Positions 42,717 to 53,374 of a stretch of DNA of 64,000 bases are shown piece after piece; within the stretch, counting starts at the first letter, position 1; each line of letters opens with the position of its first letter. The DNA comes from Hippea maritima DSM 10411 (GTDB lineage Bacteria > Campylobacterota_A > Desulfurellia > Desulfurellales > Hippeaceae): positions 1,130,501 to 1,194,500 of the forward strand of contig NC_015318.1 of NCBI RefSeq assembly GCF_000194135.1. The letters are read 5' to 3'. The notes beneath the pieces are model-generated. The model had not been told where the DNA came from. It made no database searches and worked only from the letters and a program-made list of their open reading frames with translations. A program made the position numbers and the translations under genes.

Positions 42717-43587
42717 TAGCCAAAAACTCCTCTATTCCCTTTATAATATCAACCGTTATTGAAGGGTCTATAAAATTTGCAGTTCCAACCTGAATTAGTG
42801 AGGCTCCCGCCATAATATATTGCAGCGCAACATCGGCATTGTATATGCCACCCACACCAACTATAGGAATTTTTATTTTTTTGTATGTTTCATAGACCAT
42901 CCTGACACCAACCGGATATATTGCAGGACCGCTCAAACCGCCTGTCTTATTTGCCAATACCGGTTTTTTGGTTTTTGTATCTATAACCATACCCGTTATA
43001 GTATTTATCAAGCTCACAGCATCAGCACCCCCTGACTGTGCTGCCTGAGCAATAAATGCTATATCCTCAACATTGGGTGTTAACTTAACTATCACTGGTT
43101 TTTTTGTAACCTTTTTTATAGAGCTTGTAAGCACAAAAACCATATCCGGGTCCTTACCAAACAGAGCACCCCCTGCTGAAACATTTGGACAGGATACATT
43201 GACCTCTATAGCACTAACAAGCTTTTCTTTGTCAAGCTTTTCTGCAATTTCTACAAATTCTGCAACCTCTGTTCCATATATGTTTGCTATTATATGGGTG
43301 TTCAAGTCTGCCATCTTTGGGAGTTTTTCCTCTATAAACCTATCCACACCAATATTCTGCAACCCTATCGCATTGAGCATACCACAAGGTGTTTCAACAA
43401 TTCTCGGGGGTTTGTTGCCTAATTTTTCAGCCACACTCAAACCTTTTACAACAAACCCACCAAGCCTGTTTAAATCCAAAAACCTCTCATATTCAAGCCC
43501 ATATCCGAATGTTCCAGATGCTGTCAAGACGGGGTTTTTAAATATCAAATTGCCCAATTTAACCGCTAAGTTCACAGAGCTTGCCAT
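42664..43587 (-). CDS. pyrD: Dihydroorotate dehydrogenase B, catalytic subunit
   Basis: 307 residues, FMN TIM barrel of class 1B, oxidising dihydroorotate to orotate in pyrimidine synthesis. It has NPVLTASGTFGYGLEY, VSCPNVSAGGALFG with the catalytic Cys, VKLTPNV, and GLSGPAIYPVG then PIVGVGGIYNADVALQYIMAGASLIQVGT. The partner PyrK lies immediately upstream (16-bp overlap), giving the NAD-dependent heterodimer type. Confidence 0.95.
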   Translation of the reverse strand: MASSVNLAVKLGNLIFKNPVLTASGTFGYGLEYERFLDLNRLGGFVVKGLSVAEKLGNKPPRIVETPCGMLNAIGLQNIGVDRFIEEKLPKMADLNTHIIANIYGTEVAEFVEIAEKLDKEKLVSAIEVNVSCPNVSAGGALFGKDPDMVFVLTSSIKKVTKKPVIVKLTPNVEDIAFIAQAAQSGGADAVSLINTITGMVIDTKTKKPVLANKTGGLSGPAIYPVGVRMVYETYKKIKIPIVGVGGIYNADVALQYIMAGASLIQVGTANFIDPSITVDIIKGIEEFLANEGIESVSSLIGVAHSE

Positions 43588-44303
43588 TGTATCTCCTCAA
43601 AATCAAAAACAGGTCCGTCAACACAAACCTTTTTGTATCTATTATCGGATGTTTGAACAACGCAACCCAAACACACACCTATGCCACAGGCCATCCTCGA
43701 TTCAAGCGAAACCTGCATAGGTGAGTTCTTCTCAAAACACAAGAACGCCAATCTCTTCAACATCAATGTCGGACCGCAGGCATAGACAAGTGTATTCTCA
43801 TCAAGCATGTCCTCAACCATCTCAACGATATTACCCTTAAAACCAAAGCTGCCATCCATCGTCGCTATATTTCCATCTTTTGTGAATATCTCATCAGCGT
43901 TATTGAAGCCAAAATAGGCATCGCAGCTTATTTTGTATGTTTCCTCTATGGTCTTTTTCAGATACAGAAGTGGGGCAACACCGATACCTCCCCCAACAAG
44001 CAAAAGCCTCTTTGTCGAGTTTATACTAAATCCTTTACCCAAAGGCCCCAAAACATCGACAAATTCACCAGCTTTTTTTGTTGTTAAGATCCTTGTACCT
44101 TCGCCTACAACCCTATAGATAAACTCAAGATGCTCACCAAAATCTGCCACGCTAAACGGCCTTCTTAAAAGCGGAAAAGGGTAAGTGTTGATCTTAACCA
44201 TAAAAAACTGGCCAGGTTCAACATCGAACAGGGCTGGATTTTCCAATTTCAGGGAATAGGTATTCTTTGCAACCTCTATATTTTCAATTATTTTCAGTCT
44301 CAC
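43572..44303 (-). CDS. pyrK: Dihydroorotate dehydrogenase B, electron transfer subunit
   Basis: 243 residues. FAD-binding part with PLLRRPFSVADFG and GPLGKGF; NAD part with LLVGGGIGVAPLLYL and ACGPTLMLKRL. The [2Fe-2S] site CGIGVCLGCVVQT plus a later Cys (KVCVDGPVF) is typical of PyrK. It passes electrons from PyrD to NAD+. Overlaps both greA (4 bp) and pyrD (16 bp). Confidence 0.94.
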   Translation of the reverse strand: MRLKIIENIEVAKNTYSLKLENPALFDVEPGQFFMVKINTYPFPLLRRPFSVADFGEHLEFIYRVVGEGTRILTTKKAGEFVDVLGPLGKGFSINSTKRLLLVGGGIGVAPLLYLKKTIEETYKISCDAYFGFNNADEIFTKDGNIATMDGSFGFKGNIVEMVEDMLDENTLVYACGPTLMLKRLAFLCFEKNSPMQVSLESRMACGIGVCLGCVVQTSDNRYKKVCVDGPVFDFEEIQWQAL

Positions 44304-44770
44304 TTTATTTCCTCTATTTCAAATCTTCTAACCCCAGCAGGCACCTTAACTTCAACCTCATCCCCTTCTTGCTTGCCCAAAAGCGACCTGGCTATAGGGC
44401 TGTTTATTGAGATCTTACCGTTTTCCGGATCCGATTCATCCTCACCTACTATCATATATTCAATCTCTTCTTCTTTTTCTATATCATAAAGTATAACCTT
44501 ACAACCAAAATTAACCCTATCTTTGGGAACCGTTTCAGGATCAACAACCTGAGCATTGTTTATCTTCTTTGAAAGCTCTGAAATCCTATTCTCTATTAAG
44601 GCATGTTTTTCTTTTGCAGCATGGTACTCTGCATTTTCACTCAAATCACCCTTAGCTCTTGCCTCTTCTATCTCCTTTATAATCGCAGGCCTTTGGTTTT
44701 TCTGCAAATCCTCCATCTCCTCAAGCAACTTCCTATAACCCTCAGGTGTAATAAGCATCTTCTCAGCCAT
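44300..44770 (-). CDS. greA: Transcript cleavage factor GreA
   Basis: 156 residues. N-terminal coiled coil with [23 protein letters not shown] and the tip [16 protein letters not shown]-terminal FKBP-like domain ending [25 protein letters not shown]. GreA rescues stalled RNA polymerase. Located between carB (8-bp overlap) and pyrK (4-bp overlap), an uncommon place for greA, but one also found in some other proteobacteria. Confidence 0.95.
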   Translation of the reverse strand: MAEKMLITPEGYRKLLEEMEDLQKNQRPAIIKEIEEARAKGDLSENAEYHAAKEKHALIENRISELSKKINNAQVVDPETVPKDRVNFGCKVILYDIEKEEEIEYMIVGEDESDPENGKISINSPIARSLLGKQEGDEVEVKVPAGVRRFEIEEIK

Positions 44771-47700
44771 CTATCTCACCCCTTTTGTAATAATCCTGAA
44801 TCGGCACAACATCAAGTTTTTTACCTTTAGCTATAGCCTCAATTGCTCTAACCGCTGCAATAGCGCCAGATATAGTTGTGCAGTACGGTATATTCATCAT
44901 CAAAGCGGTTCTCCTGATATAAAATGAATCGGTTCTTGAGCGCTTACCAGATGGTGTATTTATCAAAAAGTGTATGTTGTTATTTTTCATCTTATCAAGC
45001 ACATTAGGCCTACCCTCGCTGAGCTTCTTTACATACTTTACATTTATGCCCTCTTTTTTCAGATATTCATAAGTCCCCTTTGTACAAAATACATCAAATC
45101 CAAGCTCAAGCAACTTAGAAGCTATAATAACCCCCTGCGGCTTGTCTCTATCAGATAGAGACATGAATACATTGCCACTTTGGGGTAATCTCATACCACT
45201 GGCCAAAAGCGCCTTATAGTAGGCAATGGGAAACTCATCGGCTATACCCATAACCTCGCCTGTTGAGCGCATCTCTGGTCCAAGTGTAATATCGACATTG
45301 GGGAACTTAACGAACGGGAAAACCGACTCCTTTACAGCATAATATTTGGGTTCAACCTCTTTTAGACCCAACTCCTTTATTTTTTTACCCATTATAAGCT
45401 GGGTTGCAATCTTAGCCCAGTGAACGCCTGTTGCTTTGCTAACAAACGGAACCGTCCTTGATGCTCTTGGGTTAACCTCAAGAATGTAAATTCTGTCATT
45501 TTTTACGGCAAATTGAATATTTATGAGTCCTTTAACGTTTAGTTCTTTAGCTAAAAGTCTGGTTTGTCTCTTTATTTCACTTACTATTTCCTTTTTTAAT
45601 GTTCTTGGCGGGATAGAGCAGGCAGAATCACCTGAATGTACACCGGCGGCCTCTATATGCTCCATGACGGCAGCCACAACCGTATCCTCACCATCACTTA
45701 CAGCATCTACATCCACTTCAATTGCATCCTCTAAAAATTTATCAACAAGCAGTGGCCGCTCGCCGGTTACCTGTACAGCCTCATCTACATATTGTCTCAA
45801 CTGTTCCTCATTAAATATTATCATCATGGCTCTGCCACCAAGTACATATGATGGCCTGACAAGCACAGGATAACCCACCCTTGTAGCAACCTCTATAGCC
45901 TCTTCTTTAGAATGCGCAATGCCACTTTCGGGCTGTAGAAGGTCAAGTTTTTTTATAAGTTCTCTAAAAAGTTCCCTGTCTTCTGCTATATCAATACTCT
46001 TTGGGTCTGTTCCTAATATCTTAACACCAGCGTTCTTAAGCGGAAGCGAAAGTTTTAGGGGCGTTTGACCTCCAAATTGAACTATCACACCTTCTGGTTT
46101 TTCGTTCTCTATTATATTCATAACATCCTCAAAGACCAGCGGCTCAAAGTACAACCTATCTGAAATATCATAATCTGTTGATACAGTCTCAGGGTTGCAG
46201 TTTACCATTATTGATTCATAACCTTCATTTCTCAGCTCTAATGAGCCATGAACGCATGTATAATCAAATTCAATGCCTTGACCAATTCTATTAGGCCCAC
46301 TGCCCAGTATTACAACCTTCTTGTTGTTTGAAGGTAAAGACTCGTTTTCATCCTCATAAGTTGAGTAAAAATACGGTGTATAAGCTTCAAATTCAGCAGA
46401 ACATGTATCGACCATCTTATAGACATTTACACAGTTATTTTTCTGCCTCAACTGTCTAATATCAGCTTCACTTTTCCCCGTTAATTTCGCAAGATACGAA
46501 TCTGAAAAACCATACTGCTTAAAACGTTTTATGTTTTTCTCTAAAAGATCGGGATTTTTACTTAATTCTTCTTCCTTTTCCACCATCTGTTTTATGTTGT
46601 GCAAGAACCATCTATCTATATATGTGAGCTCGTATAGATATTCTATATCATATCCCCTTCTAAACGCTTCGGCTACATACAGAAATCGCTTAGAGTTTGG
46701 GTGAATTAATTTCTGTTTTAGCTCATCATCGCTACAGTTTAACTTTACAAATCCATCCCAATTATACTCAAGTGAACGGATAGCTTTTTGGAATGCCTCT
46801 TTAAAAGTCCTACCTATAGCCATAACCTCGCCAACGCTTTTCATCTGCGTGCCTAGCTCATCAGGAGTATTAAACTTTTCGAATGTAAATCTAGGAATTT
46901 TAACAACAACATAGTCCAGAACCGGCTCAAAACTTGCCGGCGTTTTCTTCGTTATGTCGTTTGGAATTTCATCAAGTGTATAACCCACACTTAAAAGGGC
47001 TGCAAATTTGGCTATAGGAAAGCCCGTTGCCTTACTTGCGAGTGCAGAGGATCTGGATACCCTGGGATTCATTTCAATAACAACAAACTCACCATTCTCG
47101 GGATTGACGGCAAACTGGATATTTGAGCCACCTGTTTCAACACCAACTTTCCTAATTATATCAATAGCAGCATCCCTTAGGATTTGATACTCCTTATCGG
47201 TCAACGTCTGAGCTGGAGCTATAGTTATTGAATCACCTGTGTGTATTCCCATAGGGTCAAAATTCTCTATAGAACAAATAATAAACACATTATCCTTTTT
47301 ATCGCGCATAACCTCAAGCTCAAACTCTTTCCATCCCAAAACAGACTGCTCTATTAACACCTCATTAACAGGACTCTGCTCTAATCCCCACTTAACAACC
47401 TCTTCAAACTCTTCCTTATTATAAGCAACACCTGCGCCAGTTCCACCAAGTGTAAACGAAGGTCTTATAATAACAGGGAAATGAATTGCATTTACTATCT
47501 CCCATGCCTCGCTCAAACTATGAGCAACACCGGATGCTGGAACCTTTAATCCTATCTCATTCATTGCCTGTTTAAAAAGTTCCCTGTCCTCTGCCCTCTC
47601 TATAGTCTGGGCATTTGCACCAATCAGTTCAACTCCATACCTATCCAAAACCCCAGCCTTATGCAGATCCATAGCAGCATTGAGTGCTGTCTGGCCGCCA

Positions 47701-47969
47701 AGGGTTGGCAGTAGGGCATCGGGTCTTTCTTTAGCTATAATCTTTTCTAAAAATTCAACGGTTATAGGTTCTATATAAGTTTTATCAGCTAACATAGGGT
47801 CGGTCATTATAGTGGCCGGGTTTGAATTGACAAGAACTATCTCGTATCCTTCATTTTTCAAAGCCTTACAAGCCTGGGTGCCGGAATAATCAAACTCACA
47901 AGCCTGACCAATTACGATAGGCCCTGAGCCTATTATCATAATTTTCTTTAAGTCTGTTCTTTTTGGCAT
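44763..47969 (-). CDS. carB: Carbamoyl-phosphate synthase large subunit
   Basis: 1068 residues from ATG 47969 (SD AAGGGG upstream; seven codons longer is possible). Makes carbamoyl phosphate for pyrimidine and arginine synthesis. Two homologous ATP-grasp halves are seen: the first with [24 protein letters not shown] and the second with [23 protein letters not shown]. Carboxy-phosphate and carbamoyl-phosphate parts carry [18 protein letters not shown] and [19 protein letters not shown]. The C-terminal allosteric (MGS-like) domain follows RSTGEVMGI. No carA in the window. Own promoter predicted at 48001-48028. Confidence 0.96.
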   Translation of the reverse strand: MPKRTDLKKIMIIGSGPIVIGQACEFDYSGTQACKALKNEGYEIVLVNSNPATIMTDPMLADKTYIEPITVEFLEKIIAKERPDALLPTLGGQTALNAAMDLHKAGVLDRYGVELIGANAQTIERAEDRELFKQAMNEIGLKVPASGVAHSLSEAWEIVNAIHFPVIIRPSFTLGGTGAGVAYNKEEFEEVVKWGLEQSPVNEVLIEQSVLGWKEFELEVMRDKKDNVFIICSIENFDPMGIHTGDSITIAPAQTLTDKEYQILRDAAIDIIRKVGVETGGSNIQFAVNPENGEFVVIEMNPRVSRSSALASKATGFPIAKFAALLSVGYTLDEIPNDITKKTPASFEPVLDYVVVKIPRFTFEKFNTPDELGTQMKSVGEVMAIGRTFKEAFQKAIRSLEYNWDGFVKLNCSDDELKQKLIHPNSKRFLYVAEAFRRGYDIEYLYELTYIDRWFLHNIKQMVEKEEELSKNPDLLEKNIKRFKQYGFSDSYLAKLTGKSEADIRQLRQKNNCVNVYKMVDTCSAEFEAYTPYFYSTYEDENESLPSNNKKVVILGSGPNRIGQGIEFDYTCVHGSLELRNEGYESIMVNCNPETVSTDYDISDRLYFEPLVFEDVMNIIENEKPEGVIVQFGGQTPLKLSLPLKNAGVKILGTDPKSIDIAEDRELFRELIKKLDLLQPESGIAHSKEEAIEVATRVGYPVLVRPSYVLGGRAMMIIFNEEQLRQYVDEAVQVTGERPLLVDKFLEDAIEVDVDAVSDGEDTVVAAVMEHIEAAGVHSGDSACSIPPRTLKKEIVSEIKRQTRLLAKELNVKGLINIQFAVKNDRIYILEVNPRASRTVPFVSKATGVHWAKIATQLIMGKKIKELGLKEVEPKYYAVKESVFPFVKFPNVDITLGPEMRSTGEVMGIADEFPIAYYKALLASGMRLPQSGNVFMSLSDRDKPQGVIIASKLLELGFDVFCTKGTYEYLKKEGINVKYVKKLSEGRPNVLDKMKNNNIHFLINTPSGKRSRTDSFYIRRTALMMNIPYCTTISGAIAAVRAIEAIAKGKKLDVVPIQDYYKRGEIDG

Positions 47970-48000
47970 ACACAATACCCCTTCCCACAAAAATCCCTTT

Positions 48001-48028
48001 ATTTTACTTATTGGAGGCTATATTTCAA
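48001..48028 (-). promoter_or_regulatory. Promoter of carB
   Basis: Minus strand TTGAAA (48023-48028) and TAAAAT (48001-48006), spacer 16. It could start the carB-greA-pyrKD-lolA transcript separately from the pil operon. Confidence 0.5.
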
Positions 48029-48033
48029 ATGAA

Positions 48034-48480
48034 TTATTTAAAACGGGCCAATTCTCGCTCAGCCTCTCTGGTTAGATCCCTTTCTTTAATATCTTTCCTC
48101 TTGTCAAAGAGCTTCTTACCTTTAGCAAGGGCAAGCTCCATTTTTATCTTGCCATTTTTAGAATAAACCTTTAAAGGTATAAGCGTAAGGCCTTTCTCTT
48201 TTACCTTGCCTATAAGTCTTCTTATTTGGTATTTATGAAGAAGGAGCTTTTTTTTTCTATAAGGGTCATGATTTGTATGAGCAGATGCAAACTTATATGG
48301 GCTTATGTGAAAATTATTTACCCATATTTCACCATTTTTTATTTCAGCATAGCTATCTTTTAGATTAGCAGAACCCATTCTTATGGATTTAACTTCACTG
48401 CCTTTAAGCTCAAGGCCCGCCTCGTAAGTTTCTAAGATTTCATAATCATGGCGGGCCTTGCGATTAACTATCTCTCTCAT
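48034..48480 (-). CDS. smpB: SsrA-binding protein SmpB
   Basis: 148 residues, beta-barrel RNA-binding partner of tmRNA in ribosome rescue. Motifs: NRKARHDYEILETYEAGLELKGSEVKSIR, NLKDSYAEIKNGEIWVNNFHISPY, and the C-terminal KLFDKRKDIKERDLTREAER. It overlaps pilQ by 4 bp, so it is translated with the pilus operon, an odd place for a translation quality-control gene. Confidence 0.95.
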   Translation of the reverse strand: MREIVNRKARHDYEILETYEAGLELKGSEVKSIRMGSANLKDSYAEIKNGEIWVNNFHISPYKFASAHTNHDPYRKKKLLLHKYQIRRLIGKVKEKGLTLIPLKVYSKNGKIKMELALAKGKKLFDKRKDIKERDLTREAERELARFK

Positions 48481-50591
48481 TCCTTTACAATATGCGGTGT
48501 AACAAAAATATAAAGCTCCGTTTTTGGATTATAGATTCTTTTTGTCTTAAACAACCACCCCAAAAGCGGTATTCTCATAAGGCCAGGAACGCCTGATACA
48601 GTCTTCTGGGTAGTGCTTTGCATGAGTCCACCTATAACTATTGTCTGACCGTTACTCAATATAACTGTAGAGTCAACCTCGTTTGTGTTTATCGGGGGTT
48701 CCCCGCCTACGCTGTGAGAATAATCTGGAGAATCCTTTTTTATTTTGAGTTTAAGTATAACCTGATCATTTCTTGTTATATGAGGAGTAACCTCCAAAGA
48801 TAGCGTTGCCTCTTTAAAGCTAACGCTTGTTGCACCACTTGCACCAGCACTCTCTTGATAAGGTATCTCCTGACCGCTGCTAATCTTCGCTGGTTCATTA
48901 TCCAGTGTTATAACCTTAGGAGTAGAAAGAACCTTACTATATCCCTCTATCTCACCCATTGTAAGTTTAAGATCTAAGTTATAATTAGCCAATACATTGC
49001 CAATAGCCAATCTTACCGTAGATGTTGGGGCATCGCTCAGACCTGCTGGTAAATTAACTACAAAATTGTCGTTTGAAAAAGATTCAGATGGTGGCAATCC
49101 ACTGCTCACATCCACAGGAGACGAACTACCTCCAACGCCTATAAAGGTTTTAGAATTATTTATATTTTGATTAAAGAAATTGCCTCCCCATTGGATTCCA
49201 AGCTGCCTTTCGAAAGATTTACTTATCTCAACTATTCTTGCATCTATCTCAACAGCCCTCTTCTTCTGATCTATTATACTTACTATTTTCTTTATCTTTT
49301 CAATGTTATCCTTTATATCATGGCATATTAAAGAGTTATTTTTAATATCCGATACTATAAATCCACCCAATTTACCCTTGCCGCCATTGTATAGCAGCTT
49401 ATTTATTATTTTAATTGCATAATCCGGTGTGATGTAATTCAAGTTTATAACCTTTGTTATGGCGCTCTTCATTCTCTCAAGTTTTTCTTTATCCTGAAGT
49501 GCCTTTATCTGCTGTTGCTTCTGCTTCTGATATCTTGCCGCTGTAGTAATAACAACAACATTTCCTTTTCTATCAGCAACAAGTCCTTCCTGTTGTAATA
49601 TCAAATCCAACGCCTGATTTAAAGGCACATCCTTTAGCTTCATAGTAAGTGTACCCTTTACGTCATCTCCTATTATGATGTTAAGCCCACTAATCTGAGC
49701 AAATACTCTGAATATATCCTTAAGTTGAGCATCTCTAACATCAAATGATATTAACTTATCCCCCGGTAAAATCTTTTCAGTAGTTTTAGTCTTAGCAAGA
49801 GATGATTTAGAGGTATTAGAATTCTTCTTATACCCTTCTGAAGTTATACCTTTTAGCGGAAAAATAATGTATACATGCCTTTTATCGGCGTAAAACTTTT
49901 TAATCTCTGCACCCTTCTTCAATGTTATTACAAAATCAACGCCATCTACCTTTTCTGACGCAGATATAGAACTTACGTTAGCAGCAATATCCTTTAGGTT
50001 TTGGGGCATCAATGCTGCTTTTGTTGCTGTTGCATTATTTAGTCTTAAGTATAAAACACCCTCGCCTTCTTTTAGAGAGAAATTGGGCTTTCTTTGGGTA
50101 AGCACAACAACCATTTCATAGGTCTTAAACTTTCTGTATGAGATACGCTCAACTTTATTTAAATTTACCTTTGTAGTTTTAGTAGCAATTTTTTGGGATG
50201 GTTTTTTATAAACAATACTCAGCAGACCACCTTTATTAAATATATTACATTTAGCTTTCTCTTCCTGCTCAAACACCGTAGAAAACCTAACAAATTTACC
50301 TTTAATATTCTCTTCTTTATCATCCTTATGAAACGCAACTTTAACTTTAACATTTCCGTCACTATAAATTCGAGCTCCTTTTAGGCACGGTATGCATTTA
50401 TCAACCCCTACAACATCAACAACACACCTGCTAGGGTTTTTTAAATAAAATGTTTTATATTTTATATTACCGTCGTATTTTACCACGCATTTACCATTAC
50501 CTACATCTATATATCTAATAGTGGCAGCATAGCTATTTAAGCTAAACACCAAAATCAATAAGCTAATTGCAAGAATCATTTTTCCCTTCAT
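48477..50591 (-). CDS. pilQ: Type IV pilus secretin PilQ
   Basis: 704 residues. A signal peptide (about 1-22) is followed by two AMIN-like domains, an STN/N0 domain (LKDIFRVFAQISGLNIIIGDDVKGTLTMKLKDVPLNQALDLILQ near residues 290-335) and N1 domain. Then comes the secretin core with AGASGATSVSFKEATLSLEVTPHIT and the end VPGLMRIPLLGWLFKTKRIYNPKTELYIFVTPHIV. PilQ forms the outer-membrane pore for the pilus fibre. It is the only secretin gene in the window and could also serve the MSHA-like system. Confidence 0.94.
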   Translation of the reverse strand: MKGKMILAISLLILVFSLNSYAATIRYIDVGNGKCVVKYDGNIKYKTFYLKNPSRCVVDVVGVDKCIPCLKGARIYSDGNVKVKVAFHKDDKEENIKGKFVRFSTVFEQEEKAKCNIFNKGGLLSIVYKKPSQKIATKTTKVNLNKVERISYRKFKTYEMVVVLTQRKPNFSLKEGEGVLYLRLNNATATKAALMPQNLKDIAANVSSISASEKVDGVDFVITLKKGAEIKKFYADKRHVYIIFPLKGITSEGYKKNSNTSKSSLAKTKTTEKILPGDKLISFDVRDAQLKDIFRVFAQISGLNIIIGDDVKGTLTMKLKDVPLNQALDLILQQEGLVADRKGNVVVITTAARYQKQKQQQIKALQDKEKLERMKSAITKVINLNYITPDYAIKIINKLLYNGGKGKLGGFIVSDIKNNSLICHDIKDNIEKIKKIVSIIDQKKRAVEIDARIVEISKSFERQLGIQWGGNFFNQNINNSKTFIGVGGSSSPVDVSSGLPPSESFSNDNFVVNLPAGLSDAPTSTVRLAIGNVLANYNLDLKLTMGEIEGYSKVLSTPKVITLDNEPAKISSGQEIPYQESAGASGATSVSFKEATLSLEVTPHITRNDQVILKLKIKKDSPDYSHSVGGEPPINTNEVDSTVILSNGQTIVIGGLMQSTTQKTVSGVPGLMRIPLLGWLFKTKRIYNPKTELYIFVTPHIVKE

Positions 50592-50603
50592 AACAATCTC
50601 CCC

Positions 50604-51017
50604 TTACTTTTTAAGTTTCAGACTAACCGTTTTCACAACTCCATTGACATCAACGGCAACAACAACTTCATTATTTTTTATTTCTTTTATATACACATTG
50701 TCTTGCAACTTATACCCCTTCGTAACAACCACAGGAACACCTGAGGGGCCAACTATCAAAGCTGCATTGAGATTTGTATCTTTGCTCGTTATTATCATTT
50801 TAACAGTTAAAGAGGAGGTTATCATATCAATTTCTTTATTGAATCTTTCTTGCTTTGTCATCGCTATCTTTGCTTTTTTCATTAGTTCGGCCTGTCTTAT
50901 CTGCCTAAGCTTTAACAAATCCATAAACGGATCCCTCTTAAGCTTAATTTCAAATCCACTCGCAATAGATATAGCAAAAAAGATTCCAATGCCAACCAAA
51001 ACAGCTTCTTTTTTCAT
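50604..51017 (-). CDS. pilP: PilP-like protein
   Basis: 137 residues. An N-terminal hydrophobic segment (about 4-21) acts as signal or anchor. FEIKLKRDPFMDLLKLRQ contains the RDPF motif typical of PilP and GspC-like proteins, and VKMIITSKDTNLNAALIVGPSGVPVVVTKGYKLQDN is the secretin-contacting beta domain. No lipobox Cys is visible, unlike E. coli-type PilP. Position between PilO and PilQ supports the call. Confidence 0.78.
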   Translation of the reverse strand: MKKEAVLVGIGIFFAISIASGFEIKLKRDPFMDLLKLRQIRQAELMKKAKIAMTKQERFNKEIDMITSSLTVKMIITSKDTNLNAALIVGPSGVPVVVTKGYKLQDNVYIKEIKNNEVVVAVDVNGVVKTVSLKLKK

Positions 51018-51023
51018 TCTATC

Positions 51024-51557
51024 TTACCTTTTAAAATAGTATGTTTCTGCGGAAAACTTAACATCCAACAACACCTTAGAACTACTGACTATCTCAGGTC
51101 TACTTATTGAAAAGTTTTTCACTTTAAATAATCTATCCATTTTAGCCACTTTTTCAAACACATTTCCGCAGTTTACATAAGTGCTTCTTATTCGTATATC
51201 TATGGGTTTTATATAATAGAGACCATCTTTGGACTTAATAGCGTTCTTTGGATTAAAGCTCAAGAGAACTACATCTTCTTTTTTTATTATGCCATTGAGC
51301 TTAACAAGGAGTGAAGGTATCTCTTCTTTTAGCGGCAACTTAGACGAATACTTTTTAAATTCAACTTGGGCTGCTTTATATTGCGCTTTGAGTTTTGGCA
51401 ATTGTCTTTTATATTTATAGAGTCTTTCGATGTCTTTAGATAGTCTGTCTATTTTGTCTGAGGCATCTTTATAATAAAAATAATACCACAATCCACCTAT
51501 TAAGGTCACACCAAGAACAATAAATATAATAATTTTTCTTGTATCCAAATCTTTCAT
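51024..51557 (-). CDS. pilO: PilO-like inner-membrane protein
   Basis: 177 residues. One membrane helix (about 9-28: IIIFIVLGVTLIGGLWYYFYY), a coiled coil, then a ferredoxin-like domain containing LSFNPKNAIKSKDGLYYIKPIDIRIRSTYVNCGNVFEKV. Forms the alignment complex with PilN. It lies between pilN and pilP. Confidence 0.82.
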   Translation of the reverse strand: MKDLDTRKIIIFIVLGVTLIGGLWYYFYYKDASDKIDRLSKDIERLYKYKRQLPKLKAQYKAAQVEFKKYSSKLPLKEEIPSLLVKLNGIIKKEDVVLLSFNPKNAIKSKDGLYYIKPIDIRIRSTYVNCGNVFEKVAKMDRLFKVKNFSISRPEIVSSSKVLLDVKFSAETYYFKR

Positions 51558-51560
51558 GCT

Positions 51561-52148
51561 TTAACCCTTCAGTGTTACGACTATAGAAAATGAATAGACA
51601 TCAACCCCACCGTGACCACTTAACTTTTTCAAACCACTTCCATCAAATCTAACTTTTTCTACATTTTTTAGTGTTCCTAAACGTATCATATAATCCGCTA
51701 CAGCCTCTGGTGTAAAACTCTTTCCTTTAATTTTAATAACTTTTCCATTTTTTGAAACACTAACAAGCCATAAACCGCCGCCGTATGTTTTTATAGCGGA
51801 ATTTGAGATTTGATTAAAGCCCTCAGGCATAGTATTAGCAATTTCAGCAAGAATCATGGCAGCCTTACCTCTATCTTTCTCTAAAGACTTAACAGCTTTT
51901 ACCATTCTCTTAACTTCACTTATTCTGGCCTTAATCCTTCTAACTTCCTTTTCAAGCCTGCTTAGATTGTTTCTCTCTGTGGTCATTCTATCTATCTTGT
52001 CATTTGTCATATAGGTAAAAACACCTAAACCTACTATCTCAATCAAAAAAACAGAAATTATAATTACAATAGACAATGGAACATCTAAGGCAAACGATGC
52101 CTTCTTTTGCCTTATTTCTTCTTTTCCTAATAAGTTTATTTTTATCAT
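51561..52148 (-). CDS. pilN: PilN-like inner-membrane protein
   Basis: 195 residues. Starts MIKINLLGKEEIRQKK with the PilN xINLL motif that binds PilM; one membrane helix (about 25-48), coiled coil, and a C-terminal domain with IKIKGKSFTPEAVADYMIRLGT. Its ATG overlaps the pilM stop by 4 bp. Confidence 0.85.
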   Translation of the reverse strand: MIKINLLGKEEIRQKKASFALDVPLSIVIIISVFLIEIVGLGVFTYMTNDKIDRMTTERNNLSRLEKEVRRIKARISEVKRMVKAVKSLEKDRGKAAMILAEIANTMPEGFNQISNSAIKTYGGGLWLVSVSKNGKVIKIKGKSFTPEAVADYMIRLGTLKNVEKVRFDGSGLKKLSGHGGVDVYSFSIVVTLKG

Positions 52149-53206
52149 AGATCTAAACCTCTCAGCGACAATCCGCTTGCTATGGTATAGAATGAACTAT
52201 CCTCCAAGACCACACTCTCATTGGAAAATCCCGATTTCGAAGCAAAGTTAAATGGGTTAAATGTTATAATTTTAGATTTTAATAGTTCTTCTGCGAATTC
52301 AAGATTCAATCTATCTGTTAAAGCACCTAAACAACCAACTAAAACAATATTTTCGACATCCTCTTCCATATCCAATATATTGGCCTTGTAAAATGTTATG
52401 GAATTTTGGATTTGCGTGTATAACATAACCATTTTATCATTTATAAAGTTCAAAAAACTTTCTTTTTTTTCCTTATCTTTATAAGAGGGCTCAAATATCA
52501 AATCTATTTCTTCCTTTTTTATTTCCAATACATCGGAAGCCTCATCCAACATATCTGAAAAACCAAAATCTATGTATCTGCTAAATACAGGTATCTCATT
52601 CTTTGTAAACACAAGTTTGGTTGATACATGGCCTACATCCACAAACAGATTATGTTTTTTTGCTTTATCTGGCTCATTTACAAAAAATGCATTTGCAACC
52701 GCAAAAACATCTACATCTACTATTTTTAGATTAAGCTTAGCTTTTTTTAAGGCCCTTTTGTAGGACTCTATTATATCCTTTTTCGTTATAGCTATTAAAA
52801 CTGTCATTTCCTTTTTCTCTTCGTTTCTTTCAAGCAACTGATAGCTGGCGTTTACATGCTCCATGCCAAATGGCGCATACTGCTCTGCCTCCCACATTAT
52901 AGCCTGCTCCATCTCTTCATCTGCAACCAAAGGCATAGAAAGTGTTTTACTAATAACAGTAGAACTATTCAAAGATATAGCAACATTTTTATTTCTTATC
53001 TTATTTTCAGAAAATACAGTTGAAATAAATTCAGAAAATATATTTTCATCAACACCCTCTGCACTAACAATACCATCAGGTGTTCTCTCTTTAAAAGCGC
53101 TTATTAACTCTATCACACCTTTTTTATTTTCGAAATATACAATCTTGGTGAAGTAATGGCCAACATCGATTCCAACTAACCCCTTTTTACCAAACACAGC
53201 TTTCAC
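52145..53206 (-). CDS. pilM: Type IV pilus assembly protein PilM
   Basis: 353 residues, actin/FtsA-like ATP-binding protein. Motifs: KGLVGIDVGHYFTKIVYFE, MEQAIMWEAEQYAPFGMEHVNASYQLL, LFVDVGHVSTKLVFTKNE and IVLVGCLGALTDRL. It binds the PilN cytoplasmic tail. The start GTG 53206 has an AAGGAG only two bases away; a second GTG nine bases later (53197) gives better spacing, so the true start may be there. First gene of pilMNOPQ-smpB. Confidence 0.92.
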   Translation of the reverse strand: MKAVFGKKGLVGIDVGHYFTKIVYFENKKGVIELISAFKERTPDGIVSAEGVDENIFSEFISTVFSENKIRNKNVAISLNSSTVISKTLSMPLVADEEMEQAIMWEAEQYAPFGMEHVNASYQLLERNEEKKEMTVLIAITKKDIIESYKRALKKAKLNLKIVDVDVFAVANAFFVNEPDKAKKHNLFVDVGHVSTKLVFTKNEIPVFSRYIDFGFSDMLDEASDVLEIKKEEIDLIFEPSYKDKEKKESFLNFINDKMVMLYTQIQNSITFYKANILDMEEDVENIVLVGCLGALTDRLNLEFAEELLKSKIITFNPFNFASKSGFSNESVVLEDSSFYTIASGLSLRGLDL

Positions 53207-53242
53207 TTCTCCTTTATAAAGGATTGTTAATTTCTACTTTTT

Positions 53243-53271
53243 ATTTAAACACATCCTTTCCATCATGTCAA
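53243..53271 (-). promoter_or_regulatory. Promoter of pilMNOPQ-smpB
   Basis: Minus strand TTGACA (53266-53271) and TTAAAT (53243-53248), spacer 17, about 35 bases before pilM. Confidence 0.6.
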
Positions 53272-53328
53272 ACATATTTTATCTTAGCAAAACTAATTCC
53301 TTCATTTTAATTAATCGGAAGAAGCATA

Positions 53329-53360
53329 AAAAAATTAAGCGGGCTTAAAAAGCCCGCTTA
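53329..53360 (-). terminator. Rho-independent terminator
   Basis: A perfect 10-bp stem TAAGCGGGCT / AGCCCGCTTA (53336-53345 and 53351-53360) with a TAAAA loop. On the minus strand it is followed by a U run (A run 53329-53334), so it ends the transcript of the gene at 53375-54238. Confidence 0.88.
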
Positions 53361-53374
53361 TAAGAAACCCACCT

